Source: Isoetes taiwanensis (Eukaryota > Streptophyta > Lycopodiopsida > Isoetales > Isoetaceae). Taken from it: a stretch of 64,000 nucleotides of DNA. The translations under genes were made by a program, and so were the position numbers. Below are positions 1 to 10,072 of this stretch, one piece after another. The notes under the pieces were generated by a model. That model worked only from the letters and a program-made list of their open reading frames with translations, was not told the DNA's origin and did no database searches. The stretch lies in assembly GCA_021234155.1 (NCBI GenBank), contig JAJEKV010000014.1:7211563-7275562 (forward strand). Direction: 5' to 3'. Position 1 is the stretch's first letter, and each line of letters starts with the position of its first letter.

Positions 1-132
1 GTGAACTGCCACAACCCTAGTCTTTGAGAGCTCACCTTCATCGTCTTCCTTGATGCTTCAACCTTTTCGTCAACAACTATGACTGCTCTTCAAGATTCAG
101 CACCCTGAACACCAACACATCCCTAGAGGTCA

Positions 133-707
133 GTGCTTTTGCTTCGTTTTTATACTGCTTCCCTTCCGGCACCCTTACAAGGTCAGAATAGAGTTGTCAT
201 GGTTAGGGCGGATCTTGATGATTTTGCTGATCAAGAACTTCCAGTCCCAAATTCTGTGCAACTCAAACAATTTGTTGCCAATTTGATTAGTGCCCCTGAC
301 GGTTTCCAAACTCTTGTTGATGGCATATCCATCCCTCTTAATTCGGCACTGGTTCGACTGGTTTTTCACCTTGTCAGCCTGCCAATCTCTTTAGGTTGCT
401 CTGATCTCAAGACTTTGATGCCATCCCCTACATTGTTCATTCATACTCTGTAACTTCCACAAAGCTGACGACTTTTGCAAAGAGCCATGAGTCCTTTGTT
501 AAATTCCTGCGGCACAAATTCTTTGGCCATTCTGTCAAGAATACTCACGTAAATAAGTATTTTTTCAACACTGCCATCGTTGCCATTCATTTGAACAAGC
601 TAATTGACTGGCCCCAACTTTTGATGCAGCGCATGTTTGAAGAACTTGATCGGCTCCGAAAAGCTCCAGACTCTGGCCCTGATTCTGCTATGGGTGCCCA
701 TTTTTAA
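133..707 (+). pseudogene. Decayed reading frame, unrecognised gag-like region
   Basis: A frame open from 133 to 453 gives about 100 residues. A frame shift near 400 then moves the coding signal into another frame that stays open to a stop near 705, with a plausible continuation rich in Lys, His and Phe and then acidic and charged residues. I do not recognise the family. The position at the left of an LTR-type element and the helix-rich, charged composition would suit a gag-like or accessory protein, but no zinc knuckle is seen. The shift and the weak start context mark it as broken. Confidence 0.3.
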
Positions 708-975
708 GCATTTATAAATTAGGTTCTTCCTGTTCCTAACATGGTGTCAACTTAAAGCAGCACATCCATGTCACGAGCCTTCAACCGAGTTCACTCCAAA
801 ATTACTGCTATACTTGACCATCTGGATGGGCAACCTCAGCAGCAAAATGTCAACATTCGAGAAGAAGTTCGCAGTGCATCCCCACGCAGGAAGTCTCCTA
901 TTCTTCTCATTGTTCTAACAAGAATACACTATCCAACCCCTTTCTGTACCCCAGGGCATTCCGCGTCCACCTCCA

Positions 976-1640
976 GTGCCATCCCATCAGGCCCTTTATG
1001 AATATGAGCAACGGGTTGCCACATGTATCCTGCAGTTACAAGACTTTCAAAATAAACTCATAAATGGTATCAAGGATCACCTGGATTCCACGGTTGCTCT
1101 CAAAAAGGAACTCCAAGACCTTTCTAGTCAGAAGAGTCAAATCGACGAGCAATTACAAGCCAAACATAGTACTCTTCTGGCCACACACGACGAGTTACAA
1201 CGCTTTAAATATGCCTTCGCTCAGTTGGAGGCCATACATGCTTCTTTGCAAAATCAGGTTCGAACACTCCACGACTAGCTTCATGCCAAAGACCAGCTCT
1301 TACAATACACTTTAGTCCTCTATTGTAGTCTTCACGAGGAACTTCAAGAACAGAAAGATTTCACCACGCACTAATAGATCCACATTACAGAATTAGAAGA
1401 GCTTGTCATAGCTGCTCAGCTCCACGCCAAGTCTTTAGAAACATAGTTATAGCATGCTGTAAAACGAGATCGCTGGTCTCCAACTCCAATTGTCTTCCAT
1501 GGGTGTCACTTCTTCTCACAACACTCACGCACATTGCAAGCTCAAGGAACTCAAGTGCCTTGTGGATGAAAAGATAAATTAGATCCAAGATCTCAAACAT
1601 CATCTTCAACACGCAGAACAGTCTACAGAAGATGCACAGG
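976..1640 (+). pseudogene. Coiled-coil reading frame, broken
   Basis: The frame at 976-1278 encodes about 100 residues of typical coiled-coil character: long runs of Gln, Lys, Glu and Leu with heptad-like spacing and no Pro after the first residues. The same frame continues past a stop at 1276-1278 with further Glu/Gln/Leu-rich coding (to about 1370) and, after more stops, up to about 1640. Three or more in-frame stops make it a relic. Long coiled coils occur in gag-like or structural proteins of some plant retroelements, but no family can be named. It lies in the same orientation as the flanking decayed frames. Confidence 0.35.
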
Positions 1641-1645
1641 CCAAC

Positions 1646-2178
1646 ATGGAACAATATTCGGTTCTTGCTGAACATATCTGTACTGATTATCCTCTTCCTC
1701 TTGGCTATCTTGATTATGTCAAGGCACGCATACACTTTTTCCTCATCAAATGGCTCAGTGCTTCAGGATCAATTGAAGGTGCTATTAAGGTACAGGATTT
1801 TGTCCGTCTTTGGCCGGGCCTTACTCTTGAAGAACGGGGCATCCTGTGCCCTTGTCAATTTTCAGTTACTCACATTGACGATATTCCGTTCTTCATCTTT
1901 TGCACTGTCCAGCCTATGGCTTATGTCCTACATGACTTCTATCTGGCCCATCAAGCACGCTTCTCCGAAGATCACCCTGAAGCATTCACGGGCGACAAGG
2001 CAGTTGTACTTCAAAAAGACAACCACTGCCTTTTCGGATCTCACGGCAGTAGCCACGCTCCAGAACGAATACATGCCAGAGCTTCACTCCCATCTAACCC
2101 TTCGGGCACAGAAGGCTCTTCAATGTGCGCAAGACCATTTACAACATGAGTATAACATTGGCTACGCACTGTTATTTC
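1646..2178 (+). pseudogene. Unrecognised reading frame interrupted by the Copia insertion
   Basis: Two overlapping frames cover this stretch. The first (1646-2149) reads as an ordinary soluble protein with many aromatic residues and a Cys-Pro-Cys. A frame shift close to 2100 moves the signal to the frame ending in Tyr-Ala-Leu-Leu-Phe-Leu-Gln at 2178. That frame is cut by the Copia 5' LTR and resumes immediately after the 3' target duplication at 7129, so it was one continuous frame before insertion. No family is recognised. Confidence 0.4.
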
Positions 2179-2183
2179 TCCAG
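2179..2183. repeat. Target site duplication, left copy
   Basis: The five bases tccag directly precede the 5' LTR, and the same five bases directly follow the 3' LTR at 7124-7128. A perfect 5-bp duplication is the usual product of Copia integrase. Confidence 0.92.
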
Positions 2184-2786
2184 TGTTAGAAATCTAGGAT
2201 ATGGTCATCACATAATTCTTCCACAGGTTCTCACACAAGACAGATCTTAACCTATGCATACACCTCTGTACAGTTATTGGTATTAGGGGAGACCGAAATT
2301 GTTTATATAAAAGGTTCGAAAGTTGTAAATAGGTTCAATGGTTATTATTGAACCAGATACTATCCTTAGTGTTAAAGGTGGCACTAAAATTAGGGGGAAA
2401 GCTCCATTCAAATAGGAGCTCGGCTAGGCGGCCTTATCCATAGCCAAGACCGCCGGATACAAGCTCTATAAATTGTGGAGCAGGCTGATTTGTATAGATA
2501 GTTGGCCGGAATTGAATTTAAGGAGGAATTAAGCTGACAGATTGTGATCGTGCATGGTTTTACTTGCAGGTCAACCCAGCTACAGTGATCGGGTCAATAC
2601 CCGTGCTACAGTGCCAATTTGCTACAGTATTCTATGGTCTAATTTAAATCATTACCATTATTTGCTAGCATAAGGCTATAGTAGATTTGTAGTTTGACAT
2701 CATTATTGCTTTGTATTCTCTAGGATCAATTATTGAGATTTGATCTAGAGATTGAAATAATATTACCTGATAGCATAATTCCAACA
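2184..2786 (+). repeat. Copia 5' LTR
   Basis: This is a 603-bp direct repeat of 6521-7123 with one mismatch seen by eye. It begins TGTTAG and ends CCAACA. A TATA-like box (TATATAAAA) at 2304-2312 probably sets the start of the genomic transcript. Confidence 0.95.
2304..2312 (+). promoter_or_regulatory. TATA-like box in the Copia 5' LTR
   Basis: TATATAAAA lies about 120 bases into the LTR, a normal place for the U3 promoter of a plant Copia element. The same box is at 6641-6649 in the 3' LTR. Assignment is by motif only. Confidence 0.5.
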
Positions 2787-2787
2787 A

Positions 2788-2800
2788 TTGGTATCAGAGC
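2788..2800 (+). other. Primer binding site for initiator Met-tRNA
   Basis: TTGGTATCAGAGC starts two bases after the 5' LTR. It contains TGGTATCAGAGC, the standard complement of the 3' end of plant initiator Met-tRNA used to prime minus-strand synthesis in Copia elements. Confidence 0.93.
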
Positions 2801-2842
2801 AATATTATCCTGTTGAATCTTGTGTTGGTTTGCATCTTTACA

Positions 2843-4432
2843 ATGTCTAGCAGATTTGGAGCTAGCCTGTTAAGCACTGTGGAGGTCTACAAAGGTGGAC
2901 CAGGATTCCAAGTGTGGAAGGATGCGGTGAAACACATTTTGGAAGTTGAGGAACTCTGGGATCTTGTTGATCCTGATGGAGGCATAAATGTCAATATGAA
3001 TACTATAACCAGGTCTATTTCTGAAGGATCTGTTAACATGAGAGAGCATGCAGGTACTGGAACAGCATCTGCAGAAGTAACTGCTGGAGGCAATCGTATG
3101 GGAACTGGAAGGTCTCTCTACTCAAAAGTTAAGGAGGCCCAAGGCATTATCACCTGCAAGGTAAGTCCCACCATTAGACTTAAGTTGAGAAATTTAAGTC
3201 CTAAGCAGATGTGGAGTTTTCTTCCAAAACATTATGAAGAAAAGACATCATCCCAAATAGATTTACTCGAAAATGAACTAAGGGGTCTGAAACTAAAAGA
3301 GGAAGAAGATGTATCAGATTTCTTCAATCATTTTGATAACATAATAGCAGACTTAGCTGGTGCTGGAGTGAATGTCAGTGAAAGAAGCCAAGTACTTCAA
3401 ATATCTAGGGCAGTTAGTGAAAATGAAAATTTGTCCCTATTTATTAGAAACATGAGTAAATCAAGGGAAGAAGCAGAGAATGTTCTAAGAACTGAGTTTG
3501 AGCAGAAGAAGATAATAAGGGAAAGGGAAGAGTCTCCCGAAATTCTTTTTGCTGGAAAAAAGAAAGTGACATGCTACAATTGTCATGAAACAGGGCACTT
3601 CAAGAGTGAATGCCCAAAATTGAAAAGGGATTTTAACTGTTATACTTGTGGGGGGAAAGGACATGTTGCAGCCAAGTGTCCTACTCCAAAGGATCATGGT
3701 AAAGGAAACAATAAGGGATCTGCAAATAGAGGAGGAAGAGGAAGTTCCAGCAGGGGACGTGGCAGAAATTCAGCTGGAGCTTTTGTAGCAAAAGAACAAG
3801 TGGAAAAGGACAACTCTGAGGAGGAAGAAGAAGATGAGGTAAATCAAACTTTAGCTGTTTTTGATAAAAATCTGAATGCTAATAAAGTTGATCCTCTTAT
3901 AGTTGATAGTGGAGCTGAAAGATCAGTAGTCCAATCTACTGATCTTCTGAAAAATCTGGTCACAACAAACTCCAAAAGAATTCAGGTTGGAAATGGAGAA
4001 CTCCAAGAGATCGAAGGGAGGGGTTTGCTGCAGCTCACTGATCTAGATGGGAATATTGTAGACATCGAGAATGTATTGTGTGTTCCTACAATAATAAAAA
4101 ATCTTATTTCTGTCAGCCAACTTGTGGATTTAGGATACAGAGTTAATTTTGATTCAAAAGGGTGCAATATCTATTATGGAAATGAACTAAAATTCCATGC
4201 AAAGAGAGTTGGAAATCTGTTTCAAATGGACAATTTGGTGTGTAACAGTGTCAACAGCATAAACATTCAGGAATTTGAACTTTGGCATAACAGGCTGGCC
4301 CATACTCATTGCAACAACTTAAAGCATCTTGCAAAGAGAGGTTTGATAAATTGTAATGATCTGAAAACTGAAAACTTTTTGTGTGAAGGATGCATACTCG
4401 GGAAAATAAATAGATTGCCATTTGTAAAATAA
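2843..4432 (+). CDS. Copia gag, protease and start of integrase
   Basis: The open frame extends up to 2813, but the ATG at 2843 is chosen because the Met-Ser-Ser that follows is typical for Copia gag. It leaves a 529-residue product. The N-terminal half is the gag capsid-like domain. Two CX2CX4HX4C zinc knuckles follow at about residues 244-257 and 266-279, then a Gly/Arg/Ser-rich linker and an acidic stretch. The aspartic protease active site (Asp-Ser-Gly-Ala, Asp near residue 355) comes next, and the HHCC zinc domain that precedes integrase starts at about residue 480 (Leu-Trp-His) and ends in Cys-Glu-Gly-Cys. The frame stops at TAA 4430-4432, where an intact element would read on into the integrase core. 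Gag packages RNA into virus-like particles; the protease would process the polyprotein. Confidence 0.9.
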   Translation: MSSRFGASLLSTVEVYKGGPGFQVWKDAVKHILEVEELWDLVDPDGGINVNMNTITRSISEGSVNMREHAGTGTASAEVTAGGNRMGTGRSLYSKVKEAQGIITCKVSPTIRLKLRNLSPKQMWSFLPKHYEEKTSSQIDLLENELRGLKLKEEEDVSDFFNHFDNIIADLAGAGVNVSERSQVLQISRAVSENENLSLFIRNMSKSREEAENVLRTEFEQKKIIREREESPEILFAGKKKVTCYNCHETGHFKSECPKLKRDFNCYTCGGKGHVAAKCPTPKDHGKGNNKGSANRGGRGSSSRGRGRNSAGAFVAKEQVEKDNSEEEEEDEVNQTLAVFDKNLNANKVDPLIVDSGAERSVVQSTDLLKNLVTTNSKRIQVGNGELQEIEGRGLLQLTDLDGNIVDIENVLCVPTIIKNLISVSQLVDLGYRVNFDSKGCNIYYGNELKFHAKRVGNLFQMDNLVCNSVNSINIQEFELWHNRLAHTHCNNLKHLAKRGLINCNDLKTENFLCEGCILGKINRLPFVK

Positions 4433-4642
4433 AAAACCAGGGCAAAAGATGTATTAGAGCTGGTGCACACAGACCTATGTGGACCATTAAATGTCAAAGG
4501 GAGGACAAACAAAAGGTACTTCATCTCATTCATTGATGATTACTCCAGAAAATGTAAATGTTATTGCCTAGAAAGAAAATCACAGGCTCTAAATGCATTT
4601 AAACAGTATGTTGCTGAAATGGAAAGGGATTCAGGAAAATAG
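4433..4642 (+). pseudogene. Copia integrase core fragment
   Basis: The same frame continues after the TAA for 69 codons to a second stop at 4640-4642. It carries His-Thr-Asp-Leu-Cys-Gly-Pro (first catalytic Asp of the DDE triad, codon at 4472) and the Phe-Ile-Asp-Asp-Tyr-Ser-Arg block. The sequence ends just before the place where the second catalytic Asp is normally found. The second Asp, the Glu, the rest of the core and the linker to reverse transcriptase are absent. Coding resumes in another frame at about 4663. This is a deletion combined with a frame change, seen directly. Confidence 0.85.
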
Positions 4643-4662
4643 CTAAAGATAGACCTACTGCA

Positions 4663-6535
4663 GTGGAAAAGAAACTGCAAGATCTTGATCTCGATCCATT
4701 GGAGGATGATGTTGAAAATGAGGCTATAAATAATGGTGAAGCTGATTCTGAAAGTGAAGCTCAAACTGCAGTAAGTAACAGTGCAAACCACAGCAATCAT
4801 GATATTCCATATAAAAGGAAAACCCAAGCTGAAAAGCTCTTAGAAGAGGCTGCTGTAGATTTAGATCACTATGGCAGAAACAGCATGGGAAGGAGCAAAA
4901 GATTTGAAAAACAAAATGAAGATCACGAGCAGATAATGGCTATCTTGGATGATGTATTCATCCCCACTTCATATGAGGAAGCAATGGAAAGTGAAGATAA
5001 AATGAAATGGATGGAAGCCATGAATGATGAGTTAGAATCGTTTAAGAAAACTCAAACTTATGAAGTTGTAAATCAGCCAGCAGGTCAGAATGTGATAGGA
5101 TGCAAATGGTTATTCAAAATTAAAGAAAATGCAGATGGAAGCAAAAAATATAAAGCAAGACTTGTGGCAAAAGGGTATACTCAGAAGCAAGGACGAGACT
5201 TTGATGAAACTTATTCCCCCATTGTCAAGTTGACAAGTATCAGAATCTTATTGGCTTTAGCAAATGCATGGGATTTAGAGCTGCATCATATGGATGTCAA
5301 AACTGCCTTCCTAAATGCTAAGTTAGAAGAAAAGGTTTTCATGAAACAAGCTCCAGGATTTATGGAAGGACAAAGCAAAGTCTGGAGACTAAACAGGGCT
5401 GTGTATGGGCTAAAACAATCCCCCAGGGAATGGTATTTTTGCATGGACAAGTTCCTAAGAGAGCAAGGCTTTGAGAAACTTCAAAATGATGGAAATCTTT
5501 ATAGGTATAAACAAGGGGAAAATTTTTGTATAATAGCACTCTATGTTGATGATTGCATAATGGCAGCAAATCACATAAATATCCTCAACCATTGCAAGGG
5601 GATCTTGAACTCTAGGTTTCAGATGACAGACCTAGGTGAGCTGAAAAAATTTCTGGGAATCGAAGTAAGTAGAAACAGGAGTCAAGGGATCTTGAAATTA
5701 CAGCAGTGCAAGCACATTGAAAACATGCTTAAAAGGTTTAACCTTGTAGATGCTCATTCAGTAAAAACACCTGCAGTTCCAGGACATAGATTGACAGATG
5801 AGAAGCCTATAACTGAAAAAGATATCAAAGACATGGAAAATGTGCCATATAGATCTTTAGTAGGCTGTTTGCTATATTTAGCAAACAATACAAGACCAGA
5901 CATTGCTTATATTGTGAACATTCTGAGCAGAAGGTGTCACAATCCTACCAAGGATCACTGGATTGCAGGCAAACGAGTTCTCAGGTATCTTAAAGGTACA
6001 AAGAGACATGGAATAACTTTTGACTCTAACAATTTAGAGTTATTTGCATATAGTGATGCAGACTGGGGAGGGGATTTGTCCAGCAGAAAATCCACCTCAG
6101 GATATGTAATATTTCTAGGTGGAGGAGCAATCACATGGAGGAGCAAAAAACAAAGTGCCATTGCAATGTCTTCAGCTGAAGCTGAGTACACAGCATCATC
6201 TTTAGTAGCAAAAGAAATTTCATGGTTAAGGAGATTACTAGATGAACTTGGATGTAAACAAACATTGCCAACAAAGATCATGACTGATAGCCAAAGCTGC
6301 ATAGCAATTGTGAAGAACCCTGTGCAGCATGAAAGGACAAAGCATGTTGAGTTAAATGTTCACTTCATTAGGGATTTGGCAGCCAAAAATTACATATAGA
6401 TGGTATATGTCAACACAGCAAAGCAAGTTGCAGATATCTTCACAAAGGCTTTACCTGAAAGCAAATTCAAACAATTCAAGACTGATCTGAAGATTGCAGA
6501 ATTATGTGCTGAAGGAGGAATGTTAGAAATTTAGG
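4663..6535 (+). pseudogene. Copia reverse transcriptase and RNase H, with one in-frame stop
   Basis: The frame is open from about 4663 (GTG; no ATG near by, consistent with a truncated polyprotein) to TAG 6397-6399, then reads on in the same frame to TAG 6533-6535, 12-15 bases inside the 3' LTR. After an acidic linker comes the Copia-type reverse transcriptase, with Tyr-Gly-Leu-Lys-Gln-Ser and the catalytic Tyr-Val-Asp-Asp at about residue 294. RNase H follows with Asp-Ala-Asp-Trp-Gly-Gly at about residue 465 and the Ser-Ser-Ala-Glu-Ala-Glu-Tyr block. The TAG at 6397 cuts off the final segment that includes the conserved Ala-Asp-Ile-Phe-Thr-Lys-Ala. The enzyme would copy element RNA into DNA in particles; whether the shortened form is active is not known. 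Confidence 0.9.
6511..6520 (+). other. Polypurine tract
   Basis: GAAGGAGGAA lies immediately before the 3' LTR. This all-purine run is the expected primer site for plus-strand DNA synthesis. It also codes for part of the C-terminus of the pol frame. Confidence 0.85.
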
Positions 6536-7123
6536 ATATGGTCATCACATAATTCTTCCACAGGTTCTCACACAAGACAGATCTTAACCTATGCATACAC
6601 CTCTGTACAGTTATTGGTATTAGGGGAGACCGAAATTGTTTATATAAAAGGTTCGAAAGTTGTAAATAGGTTCAATGGTTATTATTGAACCAGATACTAT
6701 CCTTAGTGTTAAAGGTGGCACTAAAATTAGGGGGAAAGCTCCATTCAAATAGGAGCTCGGCTAGGCGGCCTTATCCATAGCCAAGACCGCCGGATACAAG
6801 CTCTATAAATTGTGGAGCAGGCTGATTTGTATAGATAGTTGGCCGGAATTGAATTTAAGGAGGAATTAAGCTGACAGATTGTGATCGTGCATGGTTTTAC
6901 TTGCAGGTCAACCCAGCTACAGTGATCGGGTCAATACCCGTGCTACAGTGCCAATTTGCTACAGTATTCTATGGTCTAATTTAAATCATTACCATTATTT
7001 GCTAGCATAAGGCTATAGTAGATTTGTAGTTTGACATCATTATTGCTTTGTATTCTCTAGGATCAATTATTGAGATTTGATCTAGAGATTGAAATAATAT
7101 TACCTGATAGCATAATTCCAACA
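6521..7123 (+). repeat. Copia 3' LTR
   Basis: A 603-bp direct repeat of the 5' LTR with one visible difference (T at 6531). The pol frame ends inside its first 15 bases. Confidence 0.95.
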
Positions 7124-7128
7124 TCCAG
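7124..7128. repeat. Target site duplication, right copy
   Basis: tccag, identical to 2179-2183, directly follows the 3' LTR. Confidence 0.92.
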
Positions 7129-7351
7129 CATGTGGGCACACTCAATACTCTCCGAACATATCGGGAAAACAAGGTCGTTCCCTTGGACTGGGAACCCTCT
7201 CCTCTGGAAACCTTGTGCCACGCCTGCCAATGATGTTGCGGGACTTTCTCAGTTCATGACCTGGACTGCTGCTATTCCCGACCCACCATATTCATCGACA
7301 AGCAGGTTTTTGTGTTGCTCTTCATTGCATTCTCACGAGCTCTTTGAATAG
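7129..7351 (+). pseudogene. Continuation of the interrupted frame after the Copia element
   Basis: Joining the codon that ends at 2178 or 2183 (the target duplication is counted once) to this flank gives a continuous frame of about 34 codons, Cys- and His-bearing, up to a TGA at about 7232. It then continues in frame to about 7348. A second frame (7070-7351) overlaps. The product is unrecognised. It shows that the Copia element landed inside a formerly longer reading frame of the older element. Confidence 0.4.
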
Positions 7352-7715
7352 GAAGCGGCCAATGTTTCATTGCAACCCGAATGTCAGTGTTCGTGTTGAT
7401 CTTGAGACTCTCCTGATGATGGAATGCCAGTTCGTGCCTGCTGCTGCTCACCACACTCTTGAAGAAATGGTGAACACTGGGTTCCTCATCGATGCCACCT
7501 CGGCCATTAGACAGACCACGCTTGATGCCCTCCAGCAATGTAAAAAATTGATTGCTGAGTATCACAATCAAGTTCGGCCCCACACTCGCCAAGATGATGC
7601 AAGTGGACTTGACAACTTCCTTTCCCAGAATCCGTTTCTGCTATTCTGTCCTCTGAGTGTTCTTTGGTGGGGGGAAGTGTTAGTCCCGTGCTCTAAAGCA
7701 TATGACTATTTCTAA
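7344..7715 (+). pseudogene. Unrecognised 123-codon frame at the 3' end of the older element
   Basis: An open frame of 123 codons, predicted mostly helical, with Cys, His and charged residues. It overlaps the purine tract and the first bases of the LTR-like block. No family is recognised. Its place just before the polypurine tract suggests the last part of the internal coding region of the older element. Confidence 0.35.
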
Positions 7716-8179
7716 GGCATAGGAAAGAGCCAAATGGCAAAGGGCAGGCATCCATGTCAACAGCCAAAGTCACGCCAACAAAGAAGCGAACACGCGATTC
7801 CACGACGTAAAGGATCCACGGCCTATCGAATTTCACTGCCACTCATCATGGCAATAATGGTTCCACGAGTTACGGCAGGAATCATGGGATTAAGTGATCG
7901 AGAATCAGAGCCCTTTTTGGGGGATCATTGTACTATATATACTTGAGAATTAGACTTAAATCTCTAGACAAGTTCAGGTCCTTGTTGTCTCATCTCCTCA
8001 TGGAGTTTTTTTCATGTACTCTCTTTGAATCAAAGATCATTATTGTCTCTCTGCTGTTGTCTTGTTTCCTCTTTGCCTTTTGTATTTCATAGCCCGGGTG
8101 ACAATCATCCCTTCTTGAAGAGTTCTCACAGAGGGTTGTCTCCAAACACTCCCGAATCCGGACCCTAAACAAGAAAACA
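7678..8179 (+). repeat. Probable LTR (3') of the older element
   Basis: It starts TGTTAG directly after a purine-rich tract (GGTGGGGGGAAG, 7666-7677) and could end with ACA at 8177-8179, giving about 502 bp. Inside is a TATA-like stretch (ACTATATATAC, about 7931-7941) and a T-rich downstream part, as in plant LTRs. The right end is a guess because no second LTR is in the window. Confidence 0.45.
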
Positions 8180-8436
8180 TTCCTGGCACTGGCACTGGGA
8201 GTAAAGCCCATGGTACCATATCAAATCCTATTGCAGAATATTGGTTTCTTGTCTTTGGAGGGCAGCCCAGAAAAGTATCTACTAGACAATGCAAACCATA
8301 TTAGATTGCATTCATCATACATTAAGAACAAAGTGCAAAACATTAGTCTAAAGCTTCATTTTTAGCAGTCCCGGACATGCAATCAACACAGAAGATGCTA
8401 GAAATTGAAAATTGGTGTAAAACCACCAGGTCTATG
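8180..8436. other. Spacer without recognised features
   Basis: I see no coding frame, LTR end or repeat in these bases between the LTR-like block and the tandem 2.1-kb unit. Confidence 0.5.
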
Positions 8437-9289
8437 GACTAGAATAGACGAATCTATGATATGGCATGTTAGCCCCGAATATAACACATGAGATCGAACC
8501 AAATGGGGTAGATGGCAAACTCAAGTCTAAGCCAAAAAGGAAAACAACCCAAACATGGATCCATCCATCTAAGAAAAAGGACGCAAACCCAAAATGGCCA
8601 GCTGCATTAAAAAATAAAATGGGCAAATGCCTCATCTGCAAGGCAAGAAAGGGAACAAGGCAAGGAAAGGAAGCTTATTGTGGTTTGGGAGGTATGCATG
8701 ACGATCCAAAGAAGCAAAATGGCACCATTTGGTATCTTCGTGTCTTTTTTCTTGGACATTTTCTAATTTTTTTGGTCCATGATTTATAAAATGGGGGATC
8801 TAATGGTGTAGACTCATGCCACCTCAAATTTTGGTTGAGGAAGAGACACATGGAGAGGCTAGAATTCTAAGAAAGGCTGTGGGCCCGATAGGGCTGGTGT
8901 GCTAAAAAAAAAGGGAGGAAATATTACCCCGTTAAAGAATAAGAAGAAGAAGCATTTTTTACATCATGCAACCTAAAAGAGGATCCATCTATACTAACAC
9001 ATCCCATCAACCAAAAGCAAATATTTGAAAAATATGCTCGTACAAGCCATAAAAAGCGCCAAGCCTCCCCCCAAAGAAAACAAAAAATAAGAAAAAAAAG
9101 AAAAGAATAGAATTGGTCTTTTTCGTTCACCAATACAAAAGAGGCCTATGTGACCCAAACAAAGAATATAGCAAACCTGTTACTGTCCAGGACTTAAAAA
9201 ACCTCCTGTCCCGAAGGGTTTTCGAGGGAAAAACCTTAGCAATCAATAAGCTTGCTGATAAACTATATATTTTATACATTTTAATGTAG

Positions 9290-9610
9290 TGATGGAGGAC
9301 ACGACTGAGTTCGCATGTCCATTACCTTCTAGAGGTATGATGCTAGTACTCCCATTGAAGCCGTCTCTAACATCATATGTAGCTGCTGGTTAGATATAAC
9401 AAACACGACAGAACGTGCCCTGATAGGCCCAAATTTTGGGTAGCTCTGAAGAGTGTGGGGCTCATCTTCAATAACTCCCAATTGGCAACATTAGCAGAGC
9501 CTATATGCACGTGCTTCCCAGACCATTACATGTCTCAATTCTGAGACGACTTGCTCATGTTTGAATGGACGCAATTATTATATGCAGGCAAATGCATTAG
9601 CATGTCCTGC
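9290..9610 (-). pseudogene. Relic of LINE-like C-terminal zinc motif, unit 1
   Basis: This is the counterpart of the 97-codon minus-strand frame at 11521-11814 in unit 2, with the same bases but more breaks, so no long frame survives. It is called only by its match to unit 2. Confidence 0.35.
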
Positions 9611-10050
9611 TCTCGACCCTTGGCAAGCATGGGATTAATCTGGGTGTTGTATTGTGCTGTATTCACTGGTTTCAAAGCCTTAGCATCCCAAAGCTTACTT
9701 AGGAATCACGCAGCTAGATATTGCTTCAGGTAATTATGGTCCTTATTGTTGTCTATCTGTATGCACCTCTGTTCTCGCACATTCCATCTGAGGAAATATT
9801 GGAGAATACAATTTTACAAACCATGGTCTAGGCCCCTCTACTAGGCCTAATAATATACCCCCGAAAATGCTAATCTCCAAGTCAAAAAAGTAATCTTTCT
9901 ATATGTATGACAAAAATATATTCGTAAACAACATTTGATAAACAAATAAGATAATTATCATCACGAGGCCATCAATTCTGCTACATTCTTTCATAAACAA
10001 TTGTGTGTGGACGCAAAAATATTTAATATGGCAAAAGTTTGGTACGCAAA

Positions 10051-10072
10051 AGATAGATAGATAGATAGATAG
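10051..10072. repeat. (AGAT)n microsatellite
   Basis: About 5.5 tandem copies of AGAT mark the left edge of the extra segment found in unit 1 but not in unit 2. Confidence 0.9.

Larger units (their letters stand above)
2184..7123 (+). mobile_element. Ty1/Copia LTR retrotransposon, young but internally deleted
   Basis: This is a complete LTR-to-LTR insertion of 4940 bp: 603-bp LTRs starting TG and ending CA, a Met-tRNA primer binding site, a polypurine tract and a 5-bp target duplication. The order of the remaining domains (gag zinc knuckles, protease, integrase fragment, reverse transcriptase, RNase H) is diagnostic of Copia. The LTRs differ at one position that I can see (2194 C, 6531 T), so the insertion is recent. 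Even so, the element cannot encode its own integrase: the catalytic core after the first Asp is missing, and two stops lie in the remaining reading frames. It must have been copied with proteins from a related intact element, or lost the segment just after insertion. Confidence 0.95.
1..8179 (+). mobile_element. Old LTR-type element (right part), split by a nested Copia insertion
   Basis: The region holds decayed plus-strand reading frames (133-2178 and 7129-7715) and then a purine-rich tract at 7667-7677, directly followed by an LTR-like block starting TGTTAG at 7678. That order is what the 3' end of an LTR retrotransposon looks like. The 5' LTR would lie before base 1, so the element cannot be closed. 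The frames show no recognisable protease, reverse transcriptase or integrase; they encode coiled-coil and unrecognised segments. It may be a non-autonomous element of the large-derivative kind. The Copia element at 2184-7123 interrupts it. That it is a single element is inference; the reading frame that continues across the Copia insertion is directly visible. Confidence 0.45.
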
